Shown: one piece after another, positions 12,961-24,402 of the stretch | How positions within the stretch are numbered: position 1 is the stretch's first letter | Layout: each line of letters starts with the position of its first letter | From: Lichenostomus cassidix | Lineage: Eukaryota > Chordata > Aves > Passeriformes > Meliphagidae | Assembly (NCBI GenBank): GCA_008360975.2 | Contig: CM039183.1 | Span: forward strand, 42,461,850-42,525,849 | Reading direction: 5' to 3' | Length of the DNA: 64,000 nucleotides | Program-made: the position numbers and the translations under genes | The notes under the pieces: model-generated | What the model saw: the letters and a program-made list of their open reading frames with translations, nothing else | Told to the model about the DNA's origin: nothing | The model's database searches: none

Positions 12961-13140
12961 CTCCACAAGGCAGGGATGAGTCACTCCATCTTCCCGGTGA
13001 GTCCTGCTCCTCCTGCAGCTTGGCTGGCGAGCAGTGGCTGCTGCTGACAGGGACAAGTCCAGCGTGTCCCCTCCCTGCAGCACCCTGCCTGCAGCCCTCC
13101 AGGTCACTTGGGGCTGTCGGTGCTGCTGTGGGAAGCGAGG
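12961..13140 (+). other. GC-rich pocket with splice-like signals
   Basis: About 65% G+C by hand count, in AT-rich surroundings, with only 5 CpGs. On the plus strand there is a donor-like CCCG|GTGAGT (cut 12996/12997), then a pyrimidine-rich acceptor-like CTGCTCCTCCTGCAG ending at 13018, then a donor-like GCGAG|GTGAGA (cut 13139/13140). A 121-bp exon at 13019-13139 is therefore possible. An open frame of 108 codons (12942-13268) crosses it, but the predicted peptide has no recognisable domain. It could equally be a chance cluster. Confidence 0.25.
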
Positions 13141-14244
13141 TGAGAAATCAGACGTGGCCCTTTTGGGCTCGCAGTGTGCAGGTGCTATTCACATTCCCAG
13201 TCCTGAGACTTACTGGATTTTTTAAGTGGCTCACTGATGAGTGTAAAAATAATTCTTGTATTGTTTAGTTAAAAGTCAGTGGTGTACAGAATAGTTATGA
13301 GTGCAGTGTGTGTGCACCAGAGGAAATAGGTAATAGGTTTTAATAGGTTACAGAGCTGTACAATGGGGAGAATGAGTTCAGCAGCATTTAATTAATTGCA
13401 TAAGCTGAAGCCCATAAAAAGAAATTCAGCTTGTCTACAAGGCTTCTTTTTAAGTTACAGCACTTTATGTGTTGTAACAGGGAAGTCTGTTAGAAAGCTA
13501 ATTAAAAATTTATCTGTAACAATATTTTTTGGAAGAGCTTGGAAATATTTGAGGGCTAAGATTATTGAAGATGTGCTGGAAGAAGAAAATCGTTTTAAGG
13601 AAGTGATTTCTTTTGGGCATTCCTCAGGGAGTGCTTTGTTGAAATATTGAAGCTCTGTAGTCTGGTTTTCCTGAGCATGGTGTAATAGCTTTACACAGTA
13701 TCACAGCACAGTCTTAATCTGAGGAATTGAAATGCACAATCAAAAAGTGAAAAATATTTATTGTGTAAATTTTACATGGTTATGCTGATGTAACACTTTG
13801 AATTTTTGTTCTCTGAGGACATTTTTCTCCCCACTTCCATCACTACTGATATTCTCTGTGAATACAGTGAGATACACTGAGCTGGAGCTGGCAGAGACAC
13901 ACAGAGGAATAGCAGTGTGTTGATTTCCCTGTTTGCAGAGAAGCACACAGTCCCTGATAAGAACTCTCTGCTGGAGTGAGATAATTAGCTGCAGCAAAGG
14001 CGAGGGTTTGATGGAGCACTTCCTGGGGATTTGCAGAATAGTCTGACTCTCCCTGTATCTGATAAAACATTTCTCAAGGAGAGCAAACTGAGGGAAAAGG
14101 TTAGTGGATTTTTTTCCTATCAGAAACTTGTCAGTCTCTTTTCTGAGCCTAGCTATTCTTTTGAGCTCCGCAATATCCTGGGAATCACAAGTTATATAAA
14201 CATGTATCCCTGTTCAATAATTTAAGGCCTGGACTCTGATACCA
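13141..14244. other. AT-rich DNA beside the LTR, no gene seen
   Basis: If the LTR that follows kept its provirus, gag would lie here on the minus strand. I see no open frame longer than 84 codons and nothing like a retroviral gene, so the internal region is missing or beyond recognition. Confidence 0.45.
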
Positions 14245-14878
14245 TGTTTTGCCAGTGGGTAAGGTCAGAGACACAGACACCAGCTTAAGGAATAGTGTAA
14301 TTTACTATAATGTAAAACTGCAAAGAATCACCAAAGGATAAGCTAAGCAATGCACCTAATCATTACTACAAAAGAAATGCCTATAGTGATTAAGAAAGGT
14401 ACATCACCTGTTACCCTGATACTTTACCATCATCCATGTCCACACGTCAACTGTAGGGGGAAGCTGTCACAGCAGAGGACTGGAGTACCACACCCAGTAG
14501 CTGGGAAATCCTGTGGTGCATCCATCTTGCAGGCCACAGGATTCCCCAACTTTGCTGTGCCAGTAGCCCAGCTTTTATACTGTGAAACAAACAAGCTGAC
14601 ATAATTTCTAATTTCATTCTCCTGTTGGCTTTCTCCCAAAACCTGGTCAGGGCTCAAGAGGAACCAAGGGAGTTGTCTTTGATCCTATACCCCCCTAATA
14701 ACTGGCCTTATCCTGTTTCTAGATACAAAATAGTAAATACATGTTTAGCCAATAAATGAAAACATTTAACACAAAACATTTTGTTAATGAGTGAATATAT
14801 TTATAACATTTGGTTGAAAGGTTCATCTAGAGGTCAGCTTTGGCTCAGAAACTGTTGTTCAGGCCTTGGTACTTCACA
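14245..14878 (-). mobile_element. Endogenous retrovirus LTR, internal genes absent
   Basis: A 634-bp block with the TGT...ACA termini typical of retroviral LTRs. On the minus strand it has a TATA box (TATAAAAG, 14572-14579), with the likely R/U5 part at 14245-14560, including an AGTAAA that could act as a weak poly-A signal. Directly inside the 3' edge, the minus strand continues with TGGTATCAGAGTCCAGG (about 14228-14244), which has the TGG start and position of a tRNA primer-binding site. That points to a 5' LTR followed by deleted or decayed internal sequence, not a recombined solo LTR. The flanking bases (TACCA and CCATC) do not form a target duplication. The family is not identified; ERVL-like is a guess. 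A second copy is not present in the window. Confidence 0.55.
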
Positions 14879-17488
14879 CCATCACTAGGTTTTCCATAAT
14901 TTGGTACACTGATTATGACAAAGCAGTCCTTCCCTTCTTTCCATGGCCACCAGGAAGTTCAGGCCACTCTACAATCCACCTCTACCATTCATTTCCAAAA
15001 TAAAGAGCTGCAGTGTGCAGATGCTAGAAGGTTCAGAGTAAAATACAGCTGGATAACAGCAATATCCCAGCTTTTTTTTATTTGTCAAGCTATGTGGCCA
15101 CAGAACCAGGCACTGAAAGACAAACTAGCCACCTCTACCTTCCAGCACTGGGCTGGAGGAGCCACGGTGGGGACTGCCCATGCCATGCAGCAGCTGCACA
15201 GCTGCCTTCTCCTGCATCCACATCTGGTGCAGCGTGACAGAGACCTGGAAGGACTGTGAAACTCCAGCTGTGGATATTCAGTGGGCAGTGCAGGGCTGGA
15301 GCACCCTTATTGTGGACCTTTGGAGGGCAGCAGGCAGCTAACATGGCATGATGTGGAAAGATGGGCTGTCACCACAGATATGACAGGAGAAAAACTGACA
15401 CGAAGAAAGAACACTTGTTATCTGAAAAATGCTGTTTGCTTGTCAAATGAACAAAATCAATACTCTAGGGTTTTATTAAGTTTGTTGTTGACAAGAACCT
15501 TTGTTCAGATGAAACTGGTACTCCTACTGGCTACTTCACAATAATATTCATGACTACTTCAAAAGCCTGTGTCTTTTGCAGATGCATGGAATCTAAATAT
15601 TAGTGGTGCATTTTCACAGCAGTGAGTCATTAGATCTTAATGGAATTAATTTGTTTTAAGGACTACTAGGGCTGGCACCTGTCACTGTGATCAACGCTTG
15701 GTTGTCATCTCTGGGAAAAATACAGTTTATTCATCTCAGAGCAAGGCAGAAAATTCTAGAATTGGATTTTATTCAGGTGCAAATAAATAAAGCAATCAAA
15801 TTAATCTCCATGGCTGACAGAAATGTTATAGAGTCCTGTAGCACCTTCTTCTGCCTCCCTTTATCTCTGTGGCTGTCAGCACGATGGAAAACATGTTATT
15901 TAAATGAATGTGAGATTTGGATTATCTTTGCAGTGAGTCTACAGCATGTTTATTGCTATCTTCTAAGATATCAATTCTAATTCTATAGATTCTAAGCTGT
16001 TGTCCTTTTCCTGTAGAATGATTTCAGACATGGTGCACTTTTACTGACTACCCAACAACTTTAAAGAATCACCACCTTTTACTAACAGGTTTTAAAGGTG
16101 AAGATTCCTAAAACAAGTTAGTCTAGCTGTCCTCAATAGACCTCTCTTCTTGATAACAGACCTAGCATTAAACAAACCAAGCCTCTTCTGCCAGAGGCCA
16201 GCTGGAGCTCCACAGGGAGAAAGTGAAGGTTAGTAAATGGAATAGGCTGACCAGCTAATGCAAATATGGTCATTAATGTACTGATGTTTTTATTTTGCTG
16301 AAATGGGAGTGTTTATTTCTAATGATATAGAGTGTGCCTTCTGCCACCCAAAGCTAATTTAAATGAGGCCAAGAAGCAAAATTAGAATTTTCCCAGCTCA
16401 GAGTAAAACTCTAACCTTAGAAAGGGTTCTAAGAAGCAGCAGATATTTCACTGACTTCCATGGTGCATGATGAAAGCTGTGCGTGTTTTCCTATTGAAAA
16501 AAACCCCAACCAAATTGGGGTGCATTTTATTTTCTAAACTATTTTATTTTCTAAACCATTTGCTAGTATTATTTCAACGTGGAGAATCAGAAGAGGGTTA
16601 AAGGTGTGCCTTTATTTTAAGGAAAGTGATTTTAAGGACTCAGTTGGGCAGAGGTGAGAGGTATTGTTAGAAATAACCACTGTTGCCACTGCCACACACC
16701 CCATCTCAGCTAATAAAGGTGACTTTTCCAAAACTCAGATTTTGTCACTAGCTGAAGCTTGAAAGGTTTTGCTGAATATGGCAGAAGCTTATATAAGCAT
16801 TAGCTGCAGGGGAAGTTTTGGTCCCTGAAACAGGCTGGTGGTTTTCTCCTGTGATTCCAGCCAAGACAAATGGTACAAGAGCACACCTATATAATGCTGT
16901 GCAGTTCTTCAGCTGCCAGAAAGGTGATTTTTTTTGTTTGTTTTACTATTGCTATTCTGTGTAAATACAAATGCTTTCTAGCAGATTTCTTCCACTGCAC
17001 AAAATTTCTTTCTAATCGGTGTGAAAGTTATCTGGCAACAGTAGGGTCCAGCTAAGATGAAGGTGCTGCAAAGTAGTAGTTAATTAGTCTAACTGAAACA
17101 AGGTGGGGCTTAAAGACTTGCAGATCTGGTAGTGGTGGGTGGGTTTGACTCAGCTGATGATTATGTTAGTTGAGAGGCAAGGTAGCTGTGCCAGTCTTGC
17201 TGGCCTGTGGCTTGGCATGCTTGTCTTGTCTACCCTATAAATCCTTGGGATTGAATGGTGAGAGGTCTCCGGATTTCCTGTGACTTACTGAAGCTGGCAG
17301 GGTTTACTGAGCTGTAAAAGTTTTGGTCCATCCAGGACTATCCCATGCATCCCAGGAGGAGGTATGAGGGTATTTGGCAACTCCTGCATTGTTTCCTGTC
17401 TGAGGATTTTTGTGACTGTTTTTCTGCTGTTTGTTTTAAGCTGTCAAAGCTTAAATTCAATTCTCTGGATATAAGAGGTTATCAAGGA
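14879..17488. other. AT-rich single-copy DNA, no gene seen
   Basis: Open frames reach 114 codons (14915-15259 plus strand) without any recognisable domain. A short stem-loop and a two-copy 17-bp tandem repeat lie at 16503-16557 (listed separately). Confidence 0.5.
16503..16557. repeat. Stem-loop followed by a 17-bp tandem pair
   Basis: ACCCCAA (16503-16509) pairs with TTGGGGT (16515-16521) across a 5-base loop. Right after it, ATTTTATTTTCTAAAC occurs at 16524-16539 and again at 16541-16556, a 17-base period. This looks like a local slippage duplication. Confidence 0.8.
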
Positions 17489-17572
17489 TGTGTGTGTGTG
17501 TGTTGATTTGCACACACAGTCCTGTATTTATGCATGCACACAAAGCTGTGTGTCAGTATGTGTAAATACACA
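17489..17572. repeat. (TG)7 and CA-rich segment with three hairpins
   Basis: (TG)7 occupies 17489-17502. Three perfect stems follow one another: TGTGTGTG (17495-17502) with CACACACA (17511-17518), 8-base loop; CACACA (17537-17542) with TGTGTG (17547-17552), 4-base loop; TGTGTA (17559-17564) with TACACA (17567-17572), 2-base loop. It is a degraded microsatellite in which the TG and CA strands alternate. Confidence 0.85.
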
Positions 17573-19557
17573 CAGTGTCCACAGCTTTTTAATCACTTGA
17601 AGGTCTTCTGGTACAACACTGCAATGAATGAAAAATACTGTATTTGGCTGTGAGCTATCTACTTACTGGTGAGCACAGGGGGAGATGGTGTGCTCAGTTG
17701 AAATGGTAGTGCTTGTATCCTCTTGAGTGGGCTTTGGGAATGTGCCTGGATCAACACGTGCTTCATATTGAACTATGTTCGCTTCAGCTGGGGGCTGCAG
17801 AGACAACTCCATTGTCTCTGAGCACAATGGAAAAACATGATAATGCTCTTGTTCCTGTTCATTTCACCTTTCCTAGCTCAGGAGTTTGTGCTAGTGGCAA
17901 ATGTACAAGTCTTGTCAAAAACATTGTTGTAGACTTAGCCTTTAAATCACGTACGTGCCTGCAAGGTGGGACTGGCAACCATCCAGCCCTTTTGGGGGTC
18001 ATGTCAACACATTTGTACTTTGCACAGGAGAATGAGTCTCAGTGGGATTGCTTAGGCATTTTTGCAATGAAAATATTGAATTTTAATTACACTAACTAGC
18101 ATAAAAATGCAATAGATATTCTTTCACTTGAAATTAGAGCTCGACAGAGCTGTCTTCAGTATGCACATCATGCAACTGCTACAGCAGTACCAGTCTTTCT
18201 GTGGAGAGGAGAGGGAAAATGAATATTCAACAATTGTTTTAATCAAGCTGATGCTACTGTGGAATCTCTTCGTTCTCTTTGGCTTATTCTTTGAAATGCA
18301 AATTTTTAAAAAGCAGAGAAGTCAAGTGATGACAGTCAATATTTTTCTCCAGGGTAGGAGCAGTTTTAGAAAAATAACTTTTTTAACCCCTCCTCTCTTT
18401 GTAATATTTTTTTCTGTGGATACTCTGATAATATTCACAGGGGAATGGTGTACAGAAGTGTGCATATGTCTGGAAATAAAGCTAATGAAACAGGATTAAA
18501 GTAACACCAGCTATAGAAAGACATCTAAGCTTTCTTCTGTCACCTCTTCTAATGCTTAAAGTTACTCTTCCTCTGAGGATCTCCAACTGGCCACCCAAAC
18601 ACTTCACCTTGTTGTCAGCCTCAATAAGTGCACTCACAGCATTGAGTTTAGTCCCTCTGCTATTTCCTCTCTGTGTTGCTGACCCTATGAGGGAGACAAA
18701 CCCTCAGCAACCAGTGGTGCTTTCTGCTCAGTGCCTCTAACAGACAGCTGGAGTATCCATCCTTCTGCTGGCTGTGCACTCAGGGTGAGCTGGGGAAAAG
18801 TGCTGAGGTGATTTAACTGCAAGTACAGTGTTGGCTGTAGCTGCCATCATCCATCCACTCAGCCACCAAAAAACCCTTTTTGCTTCTGGATTTGAAAGAG
18901 CCTGTATCTCTCTCTTGCTCCCCAGAAGCGGGGGACTGAAGGCTTTTTCCTGCCTGTCCTTTCATTTCCTTCCCTCCACTTTGACTGGACAGGAGGATTC
19001 TCTGGAACATCACATCACAAAAATATTGTGGAGTTTCTTTCTTCTCTCTGTGTTTTTGTTGTGTTTATGACTTCTCCACCTCTCCTAATGGCAGGGTCCA
19101 TTTAGGCATAAGCATGGCTTAGGTATTGCATTGCAGAACTCAAACCAAGAGCCATCTCCAGTACTTGTAGGCAAAAGCAGGACAGAACTGATGACCCAAA
19201 AATGACAGAAAGCGGAATTCTTGTTCTGTCGTTAAAACTGTGATTAAAGATTTCAGTCCAGATCTCTTTGGGCAATTACACAGAAATTTGCATCATTCAG
19301 TCTATTGCCCAGGACCTCCAGGCACACACCAGCAGCCAATTTGTACTCTGTGACAATTAGCAAGCTGAAGTTTATTCTGTTGGAGATGCAGCCTGCCACC
19401 AGAGGTACACTGTGCCTCTTCAAATCTGTTTAACAGTGACACAAATATTGGGGTCACCTTTCATACATCACTTGTCTGAAATTGCTTGACAGATTAATAT
19501 GTTTCATTACCCATGCTGTAGGGGACAATAATGATTTAAGCCTCTTAAAGGTACATT
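17573..19557. other. AT-rich single-copy DNA, no gene seen
   Basis: Two plus-strand open frames of 128 and 123 codons (17713-18099, 18128-18499) lie here. The peptides have no domain, signal or conserved-looking motif that I recognise, and I treat both as chance. Confidence 0.5.
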
Positions 19558-19574
19558 AAAAAAAAAAAAAAAAG
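19558..19574. repeat. A17 homopolymer next to a CR1 3' end
   Basis: Seventeen consecutive A on the plus strand, 14 bases before the CR1 3' terminus. CR1 does not end in poly-A, and on the CR1 strand this run is T, so it is not a retrotransposon tail. It may mark the insertion target. Confidence 0.9.
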
Positions 19575-19588
19575 GCAAATAATACCAG

Positions 19589-19687
19589 GAATCACAGAAT
19601 CAGGCTGGGAAAGGTCTCTGAAATTGAGTCCAACTTATGACCTAACACCACCAAGTCAACCAGACCATGGCACTAAGTGCTGTCAGG
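19589..19687 (-). mobile_element. CR1 LINE, 3'-terminal fragment
   Basis: GGAATCACAGAATCA (19589-19603) is the CR1 terminal octamer region read from the opposite strand. It is followed by GGCTGGGAAAGGTCTCTGA, GAGTCCAAC and CACTAAGTGC. It shares this wording with the copy at 50.25 kb ('GAGTCCAACC...ACACTACCATGTCAACT...GGCACTAAGT'), so both appear to belong to one subfamily. Only about 100 bp of non-coding 3' end is present, a typical severe 5' truncation. Confidence 0.85.
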
Positions 19688-22305
19688 AAGCAAGCAGGAA
19701 GAAAACTATTTCTGCACAGAAGTGAAGATGTGTAGGACTGAATTTTAAGTTGAGAGTGATAATTTTAAGTTTAAGTGTGATCTCAGTCTCCCATGGATTA
19801 TAGGTTCTCCCAGCTACAGCTTCTTTTCTCCTGCATGTGACTGCTGGGAGGGCTGCTGGGGCTTGCAGCAGAGGGGGACATCTCTGGGCCTCCAAAGCCA
19901 GTTCCTGTAAGCATTGATTTTGTGTCTGGGCACAGGGAACTTTGAGAGATGGCTGAGATTTAGTTAAACCTACTCATCTAAGTTGTTGGAGCTTTGAGAT
20001 GAGGTCTTTGTTTTGCCTATTGCCTTGTTACACTGGGAGACTAAGTGCCTTGCATTACAGCCAGCATCTATCAGTGCTGGAAGGGTGGGAGCTCCCTTAC
20101 ATGAGAAAACTCTGTTGTGCTTTGTATGGTAACAACCTAGAAGAAAGAGTTTTCCTAAAAGTTCATTTCTGCCTTGACATACACAGAGCAAGGAACTTTT
20201 CCCCAGGAACTGAGTGTGTTCAGTCCCAAGCACAGCGGGGCTGCTTTCTGGCAAGCTCTGAAGGCTATTGTGGTACTGTACCACTGTGATTATACAGATG
20301 TACCTGCTGCAGAGCTGTATTTAATGCCCTGTCATGTACGGTAGAACTGAACATTTCAAACTTTTATGAAGGTCCTACAACTCTTCTAAACTCTCAAAAA
20401 TATACAACTGTTCTTAAAATTTCCAGGAACTAGTATTCTGGAATTTGCAGTGTGTTCATTTTTTGGTTGTTGTGTTTTGTTGTGTCTCTTTTCAAAATGA
20501 GCTATAGAATGGCTGCAGCCAGTTTAATGGGAGTTACCCTCTTGTGAATTTCTACTCATATAACAGGAGAGAAGGAATCCCAAGTTTCTCATTAGTACTT
20601 TGAAATGCCATTAGTTATTCTTTCAGACTTCAGGGAGCCATTTAAAGCCTACAGACGTTCTAGCATCAGTTGAACAAAGCTGCTAGCAAAAGTCACCTAA
20701 GACTTGAGCACATGGTGAGCAACATATAGTAAGGTGTTATTCTTCCATTTGTGTTGGTAAGCCTGAGAATGTGTTCTGAGTTATTTTGCTCTTGTTGCTT
20801 ATTATCCATTTGCCATGACTTTTTCCTTGATGCAAGACAGAAGAGGTGCCCCTGAGCCTTTCAAATTCAGCTGTGCAGAGAATGAAGACTTGCCCAGGGT
20901 TTGACCCAGAATTCAGGTTCAGCTCAGAGCTTATCCGTTCTTTCAAGGTCTGTCTGGTGCTATGGCTGCAAAACAAGGACTGAATGGGAAAAAACAGCAC
21001 TAAGTGGCTTTGACTTCTTATGTAAATTCATTGAATTTTTCCAGATGTTTGGACGATGTTCTGAGTTCTAAAATTCTGTATCAGAACCGAAATTATATAG
21101 GTACTCAAGAGGTCCTTTTGATAACATTGGAGCAAAATTATTTCTTCTTGTGAAAGTTTCAAAGATATTTTCTTTTTAGTCTCTTTTTGGAAAGAAAACA
21201 CACTTTGAAGTCCATGGGTTGCCTCATAGAGCAGGAAGCTCCTTTTCAATCAGTTCCACAGAGAATGATTCTCTTGGAGCCTTGGATCCAGCTCCTTCTT
21301 GTCACAGATGCAGACATAAAAGTAAAATTCGTAGAGAGAAATTCATTCTTTTGGGGCTCCCTTAATTCTTAAAGGAAATCTCCTCTGTCCCTTCCATCCA
21401 TTTCCCCAAACCTACTGAAATTAAAGCTCTTTGTAAGTAAAGTCTTAAATATGAAGTCTTTAGCTTGCTGACCCTTCCCTCTGTGCAGGAAGAGATGACA
21501 TGTTGAACCATCTTTAGGCTGCAGCTCTCAACTCTGCTTCCTTGTTTCTATCTGGAAAGCTTTTTGCAGGTTTGTAAATGACTAATCATTAGCCAAAAGC
21601 GCAAATATACTTCACCCAAGGTAGAGAGGGTCTTGAAAGTAATAGTCTTTAAAAAAAAAGAAAAAGATTCACTGCACTCCTAACACCCATCATATCCCAA
21701 GTATATGATTATATCCCAAGCTATCATGATTTCCGCTTCTTAACGCCTATTCAAGAGAATCCCTTGGCTAATCCTGCAGAGATAACGAGCAGAATGATGG
21801 TAGTCATAGAAACTGTGCTTAAATATCTGTGTATTGCACAAACTCCAGGGTATGGCTAATTACACAGGTGATGGAAATCTATTTCAGCCCTGTATGAAGC
21901 ACTGCTGTTTCATTACCTTTAAGCAAGTCTGTTCTTTAGCTGGGCTTACTGGTAATGAAGCTTAGGGGAAGTTCTGAGCACAGTGCTTTCTGTCTATTGG
22001 TAAACGCCCCTTGAATAAAGCAAGGTTCATTTCAAAGTTAGACCAGATTGTGCAGGGCTGGATGTAGTTGAGTTTTGAAGCTTTCCAGGGAGAATACCTG
22101 AGAGCCCTCTGAGCACTTGTTCCTGTGCTCAAGAAGTTAATCTCAATAGAAGTGGTTACCTTGAGGTTTCTGCTTCTGCAATTTGTGATAATTGCTTCTT
22201 GTCCTTTTGTACTGCTCCTTGAGCAATTGAAACTAGCCTTGCTTTGAATAGGAGGTTGAACTGCAAGATATCTAAAGAACCAGCATGTATTTTTCTGTGA
22301 TTCTG
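19688..22305. other. AT-rich single-copy DNA, no gene seen
   Basis: No exon or repeat recognised. A short direct repeat (ATATCCCAAG twice, about 21694-21722) is present. The 137-codon minus-strand open frame at 21962-22375 overlaps the SINE-like fragment that follows and has no domain. Confidence 0.5.
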
Positions 22306-22378
22306 TAAAAATGAGGCAAGGAACATGTTGCTTCAGGTCACACAACAAAGCTGTGTTCAAGTCAGGAACATGCATCCT
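22306..22378 (-). mobile_element. Probable MIR-like SINE fragment
   Basis: On the plus strand, AAATGAGGCAAGGAACATG, TTGCTTCAGGTCACACA, then GTTCAAGTCAGGA follow the order of the MIR core in reverse ('ATGAGG...TTGCCCAAGGTCACACAGC...TTTGAACCCAGG'). Spacing is about right and divergence is high. Ends cannot be set precisely. Confidence 0.4.
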
Positions 22379-24230
22379 CTATTTTCAAACTATTCTTGCA
22401 TGGAGTAGCCTGTATTGCTCTTCTGGCAGAACAGTATTTCCCTGATGAACCTTATTTAAGAACATTCCTGATCTAATAATAAACAACTTTTTGTTCTCAC
22501 TTGTAAAAAACCATAAGGGGATAGGGAAGAATATTTAACCCTTAATATTTCCAGAGTATCCTAAAGAAGTGGTGCTTTTAAGCCCTGTGCTTTGCCATGT
22601 GGCTTTTCTTGTGGAACTGTGTCCATGTGGAATAGGAGCCCCCACAATATGTTCTAAGGGGATCTTTTTTTTTTCTCTATTTTTCTTCAGAAAGAGTAGT
22701 GGTTAAGGTGCATCTGCATTCCTGGAAGTTCTATTTCAAAACAGAAACAGTAAGTATATTCAAATGCTAATATTTTCTGATCCATGTCATGGTTTCCTCT
22801 AATAATGTCATGGAAATTTTTATTAGAAGGCGGGGAATCTTTCTTTTTCCTGTGGTGCATGATGTAGCTGTTGTTATCTCAATTGTTGTTGCTGAAATTT
22901 AGTCTGAATAGATTCTTCTTGCTGTCAATGTAAATGCTACAAAGTGTTGGAGGGGGGTGCAGGGTTATTTTTGGCTGTGCTAAGATAGTTCATGAAATAC
23001 CCCTCCATGAATCTGGTTTTGTAATTAAGGATATTGCTAAAATGTATTGTCAGCTGGTAATAAAACTGCAGCACACAAGACTTGGAGGTGTGGAGAGGAA
23101 CCCACCAAAACCCCACCTGTACTGAACTTTATTAATATATTCCTATTATCAGGTTCTTGCAGATGTTTCTCATAAACTACATTTTCTGTTTTTCCCTTCC
23201 TCTACAGTACAAAAAGTATGTGTTTACACTGCCCAACTCCTTTTAGCTAGTACAATAATTCTTACCCAACCATCTGTGCTGTGCTGATCAGGCTCAAGAA
23301 ATATAAAACAGGCTTGCTTTTTCCATCATGTCAGAGTCCTTGGCCGCATTACCATGCACCCTAAAATAAAATAAAAATAAATCAGCAATTCTGCAGATTA
23401 AAAGAAACTACAGGACGAAATAAGAAATAATTATTGGCTATGGCTCTGTGATCAGGCAGTAATCCTTGCAGTGTTTCCTTGCCTCTAGCAAAGGTCCTAG
23501 TCCTGGAAAGAGAGGGATACCATGCACAGGAGTAAGGCTGTTGCAAGGGAGGTGCTGGCAAATCTGGCTCTCATCTCTTGTGCAAGACCAGGGACAGGTC
23601 AGATAGCTCTGTGCCTGAACATGCCCTCCCCACTCCAGCTCTGGAGATGCCAGCACACTTGCTTTGCTGGCTTGGAGCTTGCTGCTGCATTTATAAATCC
23701 AACAGCCTGGTTCAGGCTCTCTGAAGGGACCTGTTCCATCTTCAGCCACATCCTCCTGCAAGCACTTTTGCACCTGATTAGCTCTTTAGTTAAGAGTATC
23801 CATTCCTTAAAATCTTTGAACACTTGTAGGTTGCAAAAATGCAAAATTTCTCCCCCAGGCCACCCTACTAGCAACTGGAAAGCACTGAAAGGCCTCCACA
23901 CAGGAAGTGCATATTCTGCAGAGAGCACAAGCTTTTGGGCTGAGGCATAAGCAGCTAACCTGGATGAAATTATGGTGTATGACCAATTTAAAAGTTATTC
24001 AACATCACTTCTTTATTGCTTCATCTTCTCTGAAGCTGTTTATGTGGATCTGTCTTCTGTGGATCTAAGCATTATGAGGTGACTTGGACCTTACTGACCT
24101 CATAGTTTTACTATAGGGTAGATATTGGGAAATGGCAGCTATAAGCTGTGAAGCTGAAAAGGCTAGAAACAGCTGCTCAGTGCCTAAAGTAAGCCTTACA
24201 CTTGGTGTCAGGATGGACAGCAAGGCTTGG
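22379..24230. other. AT-rich single-copy DNA, no gene seen
   Basis: An AAAT-type simple repeat lies at 23362-23382. The overlapping open frames at 23438-23950 on both strands (up to 142 codons) are in more GC-rich sequence and lack domains. Confidence 0.5.
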
Positions 24231-24402
24231 AGTTTTGGTTTTTCTTTCTTTTCTTTTCCTTTTGCTTCTTTTTAATGTCCTACAGTTTACTTCAATAGAA
24301 TGGAATCCTGAATGTGAAAGGAAAGGGGGCAGAGAAAGGAAGGAGAGGGTTGGTGTTGGTTTGGGTTGTGGTGTTGGTGTTTGTAGGTTTTTTAATTTCT
24401 TT
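24231..24402. repeat. Pyrimidine tract, then purine and GGTTGGTG-rich tracts
   Basis: The plus strand is almost pure pyrimidine at 24238-24274 (TTTTC-like units), then almost pure purine at about 24311-24349 (GGAAAGGGGG, GAGAAAGGAAGG), then rich in GG pairs separated by T or TG at about 24349-24386. The last part has many two-G runs at short spacing. Confidence 0.7.

Noticed and set aside
18128..18499. 123-codon plus-strand frame with a hydrophobic, membrane-like middle
   Set aside because: T-rich DNA gives Phe/Leu/Ile-rich peptides by composition. No signal peptide, start context or homology seen.
23438..23950. Overlapping long frames on both strands (up to 142 codons)
   Set aside because: Open in several frames at once because of local GC content, with no domain in any of them.
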